Positions 15,099 through 21,481 of a stretch of 21,481 nucleotides of DNA are shown here, piece by piece (within the stretch, counting starts at the first letter, position 1; each line of letters opens with the position of its first letter). This DNA comes from a virus: positions 1-21,481 of IMG/VR virus record IMGVR_UViG_3300028191_000285; one strand, given 5' to 3'. Made by a program: the position numbers and the translations under genes. The notes under the pieces were generated by a model that ran no database searches, was not told the origin of the DNA, and saw only the letters and a list, made by a program, of their open reading frames with translations.

Positions 15099-16136
15099 AT
15101 GAAAAAGACAGCAATATCATTTACGCCATTTGATAATAGAAACGATAATGGGCAACCATCAATCGGACCTTCTACTCAAAAGTCGATAGTGCCAACAAAT
15201 AATGTTCATACAATACAAGATATTTTAAATGGAAGTCCTTATAAAACACCGGGATCAGGGGGAGACTGGGGTGTTGGAGAAAATTCTCAACCCGGTTCAT
15301 ATAAACCAGAGGGTGCGGATTATAAAAGACAAGAAAGGGACATGTCTATTATTAATAATATGTTGAGAGACAGACCTTCAGCGCATGAAATATGGAGAGT
15401 AAAAGTTCCCGGAGGTTCAAAAGATTTTATGTCTTTTAATACTGCTCAAGAGTATACAACAAAATTAAAAGATAAGGGTATTCGTAGTACATATGTAACG
15501 AGAGTAGCCCAAGTAGATAATAAGACTAAGGTTGTCGCAGCATCGGTAGAAAAGACGTTTATGATAGAATCTATTCACATAGGGAAAGGGGTAAAAGAAA
15601 CAGGAGCTGCTTTCTGCGTTGCTCCAACATATTTTATTACTTGCGCCCATGTTATTAATAATTACGATAAGAATAATATTTCAAACGATACAAGTCGTAC
15701 AGGTGATGTTTTTGTCAATATTCATTTTGGAGAAACAACAAAAAGAGCAACGGTTGTAGATATGGATTTACAGTTAGATATCTCCCTGTTACAATGCGAT
15801 ATAGATGTAGACCCCTTTATTTTAGATATTACTCCTATTGTGGGGCAAGATGTATTGTCTATTGGAAGCCCACACGGATATGAGAATAATGTTTCATCTG
15901 GTATTGTAGGTTCTTTAGATAGAAAGGTTTACGATTACAAAGGCGCTCCTAATTATATGTTCGCCGATATGTCCATATTCCCCGGAAATAGTGGAGGACC
16001 TGTTGTTGATGAAATGAATGGTAAAGTCGTAGGAATGGTAACACTGATAGTATCAAGCATAGGAGGGTTCGGATTAAACGCATGTCTACCGTCTAAATAT
16101 ATACAGGAATTTTGTAGTAGGACTATAAAATTATAA
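15099..16136 (+). CDS. Trypsin-like serine protease (HtrA/DegP-type fold)
   Basis: 345 residues. After a disordered Gly/Pro-rich N-terminus (1 to ~75), a small domain (~80-140) precedes a chymotrypsin-fold protease. The triad is H184 in ITCAHVINN, D227 in LQLDISLLQ and S298 in PGNSGGPVVDE, with the oxyanion glycines in place. GQDVLSIGSPHGYENNVSSG and VGMVTL further match HtrA-like catalytic domains; no PDZ domain follows. No signal peptide is seen, so it would act inside the host or in the virion. Tailed phages normally use other protease folds for capsid maturation, so this could be a prohead or accessory protease, or a host-directed one. Start supported by AAAGG 4 bases upstream. Promoter P5 and the structured leader precede it. 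Confidence 0.88.
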   Translation: MKKTAISFTPFDNRNDNGQPSIGPSTQKSIVPTNNVHTIQDILNGSPYKTPGSGGDWGVGENSQPGSYKPEGADYKRQERDMSIINNMLRDRPSAHEIWRVKVPGGSKDFMSFNTAQEYTTKLKDKGIRSTYVTRVAQVDNKTKVVAASVEKTFMIESIHIGKGVKETGAAFCVAPTYFITCAHVINNYDKNNISNDTSRTGDVFVNIHFGETTKRATVVDMDLQLDISLLQCDIDVDPFILDITPIVGQDVLSIGSPHGYENNVSSGIVGSLDRKVYDYKGAPNYMFADMSIFPGNSGGPVVDEMNGKVVGMVTLIVSSIGGFGLNACLPSKYIQEFCSRTIKL

Positions 16137-16182
16137 CTAGAATAAATAAACAAGTGGCAAATAATAGAATAAGGAGTTAATA

Positions 16183-16647
16183 ATGAGTCATTGGAAGAGC
16201 GGAAAATTAGATTTGAAATGCAGTTTGGCGGTTCTTAGAAGGGCATTGCTTAATATTATGCCTCAGTGGGAACAATTTATGCAAACATCAGACGAAGGTG
16301 GATTGTCCATTCACAATTACTATACCAATAGCGGAATGAAAGGTTATCATTTGAAGATAGCATTGAAGTCTCCCACTGGACAGCAAGCGCCAGGATTTAG
16401 CTATGCAGATATTGGTTTCAAAAGAGAATCTGATGGATCTTGGAGCACAGATATTGATGAATCATATATTCGTTTAGATGAGGTTAAAACATTGCAAGGT
16501 GCCGTAAAAAGAGAAGTTGGTGCTATGAAGGCACAGGCTCAGGCTAGGGCAAAAGGTGGTAAGGTTGTTAGTGTTCAGACTTCTGGTGGAAGAACAAAAG
16601 TCGTTATGGACATTCCTGTAGACGATAAATACAAGATTCATGCTTAA
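16183..16647 (+). CDS. DUF1257 (Ycf35)-like protein
   Basis: 154 residues. The N-terminus MSHWKSGKLDLKCSLAVLRRAL and the core YADIGFKRESDGSWSTDID resemble DUF1257, a family of small proteins starting MSHF and containing an IGF(K/R)...DG(S/T)Y core, found in plastids, cyanobacteria, other bacteria and phages, with no settled biochemical role. The C-terminal third is a basic Ala-rich helix (VGAMKAQAQARAKGGK) and a final strand pair. A strong AAGGAG precedes the start. It lies 46 bases after the protease gene and 32 bases before the next gene. The assignment is from memory of the family pattern, so moderate. Confidence 0.5.
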   Translation: MSHWKSGKLDLKCSLAVLRRALLNIMPQWEQFMQTSDEGGLSIHNYYTNSGMKGYHLKIALKSPTGQQAPGFSYADIGFKRESDGSWSTDIDESYIRLDEVKTLQGAVKREVGAMKAQAQARAKGGKVVSVQTSGGRTKVVMDIPVDDKYKIHA

Positions 16648-16679
16648 TTGCTTGATTTTAGATAATAGGAGTTGATAAA

Positions 16680-17054
16680 ATGAAAATATATAAAGTAGCT
16701 CAAAGCGGAGGAGACGGTGGCGGAATTGAAGCAGGGTTTGTTAGAATACAGTTTGATGCCGGAGAACAAGACCAAAGAACTGAGATCCTTGGACACGGAC
16801 CCGGAACTTCTTGTGGAAGTCAGAATGATTCTCTTTTATTAGAAGATCTTTTGAATATTGAGATTGGCGGGTTTGGAAGTACAGATATTGGTGAGGGTGG
16901 ATTGACTGCTGAGGGGTATAGGGCAAAGCAGAAGAGTAGACCCACGACTGTTAATCCTTCAAAAACTAAGAAAAATAAAGCTCCATTTGGCGGACCATTT
17001 GGAACACAGCAAGAGGATGAGCGCAGGAAGGTTGACTTAGACTTCGGTGTTTAA
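16680..17054 (+). CDS. Unknown Gly-rich small protein, possibly DUF2997-like
   Basis: 124 residues, start supported by TAGGAG (aggagttgataaaATG). It begins MKIYKVAQSGG, with the KVAQ peptide shared by other proteins here. The segment FVRIQFDAGEQDQRTEILGHG followed by TSC and LLLEDLLN resembles DUF2997, a short family often encoded beside DUF1257; the neighbour gene supports this but the match is weak. The C-terminal half is Gly/Lys-rich and probably disordered (PFGGPFGTQQEDERRK). It is the last gene before a strong terminator. Confidence 0.6.
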   Translation: MKIYKVAQSGGDGGGIEAGFVRIQFDAGEQDQRTEILGHGPGTSCGSQNDSLLLEDLLNIEIGGFGSTDIGEGGLTAEGYRAKQKSRPTTVNPSKTKKNKAPFGGPFGTQQEDERRKVDLDFGV

Positions 17055-17076
17055 ATAGCAGATTTACATTTGAAAT

Positions 17077-17107
17077 AAAAAAGCCACCCAATTTGGGTGG
17101 CTTTTTT
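17077..17107 (+). terminator. Rho-independent terminator
   Basis: GCCACCCA (17083-17090) pairs perfectly with TGGGTGGC (17094-17101), flanked by an A-run before and T6 after, the classic intrinsic terminator. The A/T symmetry lets it work on both strands. It ends the protease unit; promoter box P6 begins about 20 bases later. Confidence 0.93.
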
Positions 17108-17125
17108 ATTTTTTTGTAGGGTTTT

Positions 17126-17136
17126 TGTGTATAATA
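17126..17136 (+). promoter_or_regulatory. Promoter box P6
   Basis: TTGTGTATAATA with TATAAT at 17130-17135, just downstream of the terminator and 40 bases before the start at 17170. Same variant as P3. It would drive the 1129-residue gene and the short genes that follow. Confidence 0.65.
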
Positions 17137-17169
17137 TAGAATAATAAGGTTAATAGGTGGAGTAGCTTT

Positions 17170-20100
17170 ATGTTTATCAAAAAAATAGCACAAAATAATG
17201 CGTTTGATACTGACATTAAAAATGAAAGAATAATGTCTTTATTTAAACAAAAGGCTGATAGTGGGCAAATATATTGGAAACCTAACAATCCTTATAAAGA
17301 TACTAATGGGGATGTAATCTATAGTTATTTAGGATATGTTCTTCTTCAGGGACACAAATCTCCTAACCCAAATCAGATTTATTCTTTTAATTTGTCGGTT
17401 ATGTTTTCGGGCGATTGGCATGGTACTTATGAATCTTATATAGATTTGTATCTCAATAAATCAAGGGGCGTGTCAGGAGTAGGAGAAGAAAATATTGGGA
17501 GTTGGGTATTTAGGGATGTTCGAACAATTGAAACATTACTAAAGCCCTTTTTAAAAGCAGAGTTCGGCGTTGATATGCTAAGACTACCTAAAGAGGAAGA
17601 AGCGTATAAACAGAAACAGCAATCATTGTCTGGCATGGGAACAATCAAGAAAAATATAGCAGGTAAAGGAGTTATTGAAGGAATAAGATTAACAAGGCAT
17701 AAAAGTAGTGATTTTGGAGATGCCAAGTCTTTTGAGGTTTATGTTTATCCTGTTGAAGCGCCATTTCAGGGAGAGAAAATATTTGTTACAGCTTACAAAA
17801 TAAAAAATTTAGAAAGACAGTCAGATGAAGGTGAGAAGGTTAAATTTTCAGGAGATTTAGAACAATCTATTGATCAGATGAATGAGTTAATAAGTAGAGC
17901 CAAAGCTAATAAGTACGTAGACGAAACTTCAACACTAGTCCCGTATATTCCATCAAACGCAACTCCCATTAATTATGATTTTGTATTAAGAAGATTTAAA
18001 GAAGGGGAAGTCTCAAACGAAGGGGCAGATGAAAACAGAATAGAGAACCAAGATCCTCCGCAAATAAATATAAACACTTTCGGAGGAACAAACAAAGACA
18101 TAAAAATAGCTCAAAATTTTGAAGGTTATTATTCTGGTGATGTTCCCAACTATGCTGTTCAAAACTTAGGAACAGGGGCTGTAGATGCCTCTCAAGTTTC
18201 ATCTATGTTTGGCAAGGCTGATGATGCAATAAGACTTGTTAATGAGTTTAATTCGTCTTTGCTTAGTACTGTATCGTTTATTTTTAATTTTTCAAAGGGT
18301 GGGGCATATGGAGTTTATTTATCCGAGTTAGACAGGGCTATTAAAACTAAAGCTCTTCAGAGAAAATTAGAGGCTTCTGGATATAGGGTAGAAAATGAAG
18401 ATGGAATGCTTAGGGCTTATCCCACCAAAGAAGAGAAGTCCTCGGAGCAAATACAACAAGATATAGATACTATATATGCCGATTTAGAATCTAAGGGTGG
18501 AACTGCTTTTGGAATAAATATGAATAGCGTTTTAAATGCAGCTAAACAGGATGCTATGTCGGCTCAGTCAGAAGATCCTAATATATGGGAATGGATGGCT
18601 ATGTTACACTTGGGTGGTACAATCGTTCATGAGGCTGTTCATGCTAAAGGGAATCATGATGAAGGTCCTTCTGAGAATGCCGAAGCCGCTTTCACTTCTT
18701 GGGCATTACCTAAAATTAACCAACAATATATGCAGTCCTTAGAAACACAAGGTAAGGGTGAAATGTTCGCTCCCATAATTATAGGGACAGGAACAAGAAG
18801 CGCCGCTAAACAAGTGACATGGTATAAAAAAGCTCAATATAGTAATTACGCTCCTCAGGCACTTAATGGAGGGAAAGCGACAGGATCGGATTTATCAGGA
18901 AGAGCGGGTGAATATAAACCTCAAGAAGGAATGGCAGATTGGGGTTTATTAGCTCAGCAGGATCAAAATATTCCATTAGAAGAGAAACTAGGTAGAGGAT
19001 TTATGTCTCCTATTCCTCAAGACCTAGATCAAGAACACGACAGTTATGAAGAGCAGTTAAGAAAGTATACTAGGGAGGACGAAAGACATGCTCATGATGC
19101 TACTATGGAAGACCTATTATCACGAGACTATGACGATGAAAATACCCCTTATAAGTCTATAGAAGAATTATTAGATGAAAGAAGACCTAAACCCTTAATG
19201 ATTCCCCTTGATAGGACAGCTTCAAATAATATGATTAAAACAGCAACTTTATTTGGATGGATGAATAATTTAGAAATATCGGATGGTTCAACTATTCCGG
19301 GGTTATCAGATAGAGTTATGCCTTGGGAAGATGGAGAGGAAGATTTTGCTTGGACTGAAAAAGATATAAGAAGTCAACCCCGATATAACCCCGAATATGA
19401 TATTAAAGGCTTTTATTATAGGTGGATAGACCCAAGACTTAAGCCCCAATTATTTGATGATATGACAAGGGATTATTCGGGGACACATCCTGCTAAGAGA
19501 TTCGCTTCTGAGGGTAAAAATGTCTCTCTAACTAAAGTATTCAATATTCTTACTGTAGCTAAAAGAAAGGTGGCAAGAGGTAATATCCATGCCACTAGGT
19601 TTGTTATGTCAGAAGATATATTAAAATTGGTTGAAGATGTATTAGAATCTAATTCTGATGTTAGCCTTATGGTAAAATACATAAGAGAGGATAAGAATAC
19701 AAATGATGATGTTTATGCAGTTTGGATTTATTCTAAGGGAATTAGCGAATCCAAAGTTAGAATGGCGGAAGATATATTCTCAAAAGGTGGAGATGTAGAT
19801 GAGGATATGTTTGAGGAATTATTTAATGTTAAATCTAAAAAAGAACAGACAATAAAAACCATCATCACTAATGCTAAGAAAATTTGTAAAGAGTATAGTA
19901 TTGAAGATGTTTATTTGGTGGGGGGCTATCCAAGGGCAATAGCGGCTGGAGAACCCATATATACTGTTGAAGATTTAGATTTTAGTGGAGCATGGCCTAA
20001 CCAAAGTATAAAAGTAGGCGGATTGTTAGCTGAGAGATTGGGAGTGAAAAATGCTCAAATTTATCATAGAACAATGACACTCTCGTTTGTATATAAGGGA

Positions 20101-20559
20101 ATTAAGGTTGATTTTAAGGGTAATTTTTCTCCTATTGAAATAAGAAAACAAATGAGAGATAACGATATAGCAACAACTCCCCTTAATATGGACATCTATA
20201 ATAGGGATTTCACTGTCAATATGCTTGTTTATGACATTAATAAGGATGAAGTTTTTGATATTTCTGGAGAATCTATTAAAAACTTAAACTCAAAAATTAT
20301 AAGAACCTATTTTGACCCTGATTATATATGTAGGCAAAATCCCTTAATTATAATGAGGGCTTTGAAATTTAAAATGAGGGGCTATAAAATAGATCCAGAT
20401 TTAGAAAGAGCAATGATAATGAATTCCCCACTATTATTTGATGGGAGATATTCGGATTCAAGAATTTTAATGGCTAGAGGAGTTATTGAGGAAGGAGGCT
20501 CTGATTTAGCCGATGAATTATTTAATGAGTACGGATTAGACAAAATAAAGGAGTATTAA
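17170..20559 (+). CDS. Multi-domain protein: unknown N-terminus, HExxH zincin-like region, CCA-adding-type nucleotidyltransferase
   Basis: 1129 residues; GGTGGAG 7-8 bases upstream sets the start. Residues 1 to ~305 start MFIKKIAQNN and match no known family. From I311 (IKIAQNF) a second module carries HEAVH at 487-491, followed by ENAEAAF with E502/E505, a zinc-metalloprotease pattern resembling ImmA/IrrE-type zincins. A third segment opens with TWYKKAQ (550-556) and is acidic and probably disordered. A fourth starts near M688 (MIKTATLFGW). Its C-terminus (~905-1110) is a class II CCA-adding/poly(A) polymerase head and neck: LVGGYPRA (917-923), D935-L-D937, a third acidic residue D981 in KVDF, and NRDFTVN (1011-1017), followed by IIRTYFDPDY and IIMRALKFKMRGYKI. 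The metal-binding aspartates are intact, so it can probably transfer nucleotides; target (tRNA ends, other RNA, protein or small molecule) unknown. Such a fusion in one phage protein is unusual. Confidence 0.8.
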   Translation: MFIKKIAQNNAFDTDIKNERIMSLFKQKADSGQIYWKPNNPYKDTNGDVIYSYLGYVLLQGHKSPNPNQIYSFNLSVMFSGDWHGTYESYIDLYLNKSRGVSGVGEENIGSWVFRDVRTIETLLKPFLKAEFGVDMLRLPKEEEAYKQKQQSLSGMGTIKKNIAGKGVIEGIRLTRHKSSDFGDAKSFEVYVYPVEAPFQGEKIFVTAYKIKNLERQSDEGEKVKFSGDLEQSIDQMNELISRAKANKYVDETSTLVPYIPSNATPINYDFVLRRFKEGEVSNEGADENRIENQDPPQININTFGGTNKDIKIAQNFEGYYSGDVPNYAVQNLGTGAVDASQVSSMFGKADDAIRLVNEFNSSLLSTVSFIFNFSKGGAYGVYLSELDRAIKTKALQRKLEASGYRVENEDGMLRAYPTKEEKSSEQIQQDIDTIYADLESKGGTAFGINMNSVLNAAKQDAMSAQSEDPNIWEWMAMLHLGGTIVHEAVHAKGNHDEGPSENAEAAFTSWALPKINQQYMQSLETQGKGEMFAPIIIGTGTRSAAKQVTWYKKAQYSNYAPQALNGGKATGSDLSGRAGEYKPQEGMADWGLLAQQDQNIPLEEKLGRGFMSPIPQDLDQEHDSYEEQLRKYTREDERHAHDATMEDLLSRDYDDENTPYKSIEELLDERRPKPLMIPLDRTASNNMIKTATLFGWMNNLEISDGSTIPGLSDRVMPWEDGEEDFAWTEKDIRSQPRYNPEYDIKGFYYRWIDPRLKPQLFDDMTRDYSGTHPAKRFASEGKNVSLTKVFNILTVAKRKVARGNIHATRFVMSEDILKLVEDVLESNSDVSLMVKYIREDKNTNDDVYAVWIYSKGISESKVRMAEDIFSKGGDVDEDMFEELFNVKSKKEQTIKTIITNAKKICKEYSIEDVYLVGGYPRAIAAGEPIYTVEDLDFSGAWPNQSIKVGGLLAERLGVKNAQIYHRTMTLSFVYKGIKVDFKGNFSPIEIRKQMRDNDIATTPLNMDIYNRDFTVNMLVYDINKDEVFDISGESIKNLNSKIIRTYFDPDYICRQNPLIIMRALKFKMRGYKIDPDLERAMIMNSPLLFDGRYSDSRILMARGVIEEGGSDLADELFNEYGLDKIKEY

Positions 20560-20560
20560 T

Positions 20561-21028
20561 ATGCCTATACCTATTAGAGCAATACCAGATCATACAATAG
20601 AGGATAAGAATAATTCTGGAGTAGATTATTCCTTTCTTACTAATTACTTTACAGCCAAGCCTAGCAATAAAAAGATAGTAACAGCAAGTAATCAGGATGC
20701 ATCTTTATTATTTGAAATATGGCGCAAAGGGGAAAAGGCTAAAAATGGAGACAGCATTAAGGTGGCTGATTGCAAAATAAATAATCAAGAAATCCTTAGA
20801 CTTAAAACAATGGGATTAATTACAGGTGGAGCAGATACCATTAAAATAACAGAAAGGGGCAAAAGAGTTATAACGGTTATGGCTTTAGGTGAAGTTAATA
20901 AGTTTGAAAAGAGTAAACAAAATAAGCCATATAACGAAATTTTAGCTGGACTATCTAAAAAAGATAAACCCGGATATAGAATACCTAAATTTGCCGCTAG
21001 CTCTTCAAATAACCTAAGATTGGGATAA
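20561..21028 (+). CDS. Winged-helix-like small protein
   Basis: 155 residues with a good ribosome site (AAGGAG before tattaatATG), one base after the preceding stop. Residues 1-45 are extended and include KKIVTASNQ, a form of the recurring K-x-A peptide. The central part (INNQEILRLKTMGLITGG, then IKITERGKRVITVM) has the helix-turn-helix-plus-wing pattern of winged-helix proteins, where a gene-silent polar tail (KPGYRIPKFAASSSNN) follows. It may bind DNA or serve as a protein-protein adaptor; no specific family can be named. Confidence 0.65.
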   Translation: MPIPIRAIPDHTIEDKNNSGVDYSFLTNYFTAKPSNKKIVTASNQDASLLFEIWRKGEKAKNGDSIKVADCKINNQEILRLKTMGLITGGADTIKITERGKRVITVMALGEVNKFEKSKQNKPYNEILAGLSKKDKPGYRIPKFAASSSNNLRLG

Positions 21029-21032
21029 TATA

Positions 21033-21317
21033 ATGGGTAAACCACAAGTCATTTATGCAGAGGTAACATCTCGTCAGCTTCGTCAGATAGAGGTTGATGG
21101 CGATTTGCAGTTCTGTTTTCCAGAGGGAGTAACCATGGAAAGAAAATGGGGGTCTAAGGGATTTACTTTGACTTGCGATAATGAGAGTGTTTCAGATGTA
21201 TTAGTATCAGGATTAGATAATACAGGGCTTTCTTGGCAAATGGTTGATGAGTTTCCTAAGTTAGAAGACGAAGAAGAAGAGCAACCTAAGTGGTATAAGA
21301 CAAAGGGTGGTTTTTAA
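21033..21317 (+). CDS. Unknown 94-residue protein
   Basis: No family recognised. A compact beta-rich domain (QLRQIEVDGDLQFCFPEGVT; WGSKGFTLTCDN) is followed by an acidic linker EDEEEEQPK and the end WYKTKGGF, again WYK-type. Only a weak ribosome site (TTGGGATAATATA) precedes ATG. Its TAA shares bases with the ATG of the next gene (TAATG, 21315-21319), so the two are coupled. Confidence 0.65.
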   Translation: MGKPQVIYAEVTSRQLRQIEVDGDLQFCFPEGVTMERKWGSKGFTLTCDNESVSDVLVSGLDNTGLSWQMVDEFPKLEDEEEEQPKWYKTKGGF

Positions 21318-21481
21318 TGTGGTATAAAGAATCACAATCTAATATTAGTATTCCTGCCCTTTACAATCCGGTTAGATCAACTAAATACGTTATAGAGTAT
21401 AATCTAGAGAATCGTCAGGGAACTAGTAGGAAATATTATACCATTAGGGTGTATGATTATGAAGACGGAAATTATTCTGTT
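21317..21481 (+). CDS. Unknown protein, 5' part only (cut by window end)
   Basis: Open from ATG at 21317 to the last base, 55 codons without a stop. It begins MWYKESQSNISIPALYNPVR, and the opening WYKxxQ peptide is close to the internal WYKKAQ of the 1129-residue protein. A beta-rich continuation (YYTIRVYDYEDGNYSV) follows. Coupling by TAATG to the preceding gene supports the start. The product cannot be assigned from this part. Confidence 0.6.
   Translation, partial: MWYKESQSNISIPALYNPVRSTKYVIEYNLENRQGTSRKYYTIRVYDYEDGNYSV

Overview
This is an AT-rich window of a large tailed dsDNA bacteriophage (Caudoviricetes-like), or of a prophage or metagenomic phage contig. The evidence is a terminase large subunit (10583-12346), a C-terminal T4-type lysozyme domain (376-2313), tightly packed co-directional genes with ATGA/TAATG overlaps, and a majority of genes without recognisable families. 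Stop codons fit the standard code. The host cannot be named. The class II ribonucleotide reductase needs adenosylcobalamin, so the host probably makes or imports it. No tRNA, CRISPR array or insertion-sequence transposase was seen.

Layout. Positions 1-375 carry no gene but hold two direct repeats and a perfect 29-bp inverted repeat. The only minus-strand gene (376-2313) encodes a large helical protein ending in a GH24 lysozyme domain. All other genes run on the plus strand in six apparent transcription units, each headed by nearly the same box, TTG(TG)TATAAT(G/A), with no convincing -35. Unit 1 (2519-8334): two small unknown genes, an ABC/AAA-type ATPase, and nrdJ, whose catalytic cysteine is interrupted by an HNH-bearing intein; it ends in a strong terminator whose T-tract runs into the next promoter. 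Unit 2 (8422-12346): a structural-looking unknown protein, an NHL beta-propeller protein and TerL. Unit 3 (12443-13911): an acidic unknown protein with a candidate -1 frameshift at an A9 run. Unit 4 (13978-14811): an AT-hook protein. Between units 4 and 5 lies a cloverleaf-like folded segment, then a hairpin leader, both recalling IS200/IS605 right ends or TnpB guide-RNA scaffolds although no tnpB is present. Unit 5 (15099-17054): a trypsin-like serine protease, a DUF1257-like protein and a possible DUF2997-like partner, closed by a second terminator-promoter tandem. Unit 6 (17170 to the end): a 1129-residue protein joining an unknown N-terminus, an HExxH zincin-like region and a CCA-adding/poly(A)-polymerase-type nucleotidyltransferase, then a winged-helix-like protein and two short unknown genes, the last cut by the window end.

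How it fits together. nrdJ supplies deoxynucleotides for phage DNA synthesis and TerL packages DNA. The surrounding genes are probably virion or morphogenesis components, although no portal or major capsid protein could be recognised. Several of these proteins carry a recurring short peptide of the type (W/I)(Y)K(K)xAQ, at the N-terminus or at internal module borders. This may be a shared processing or targeting tag. The most notable items are the 1129-residue fusion, the frameshift candidate, the ωRNA-like structured segments, the uniform promoter box and the intein in the RNR active site.
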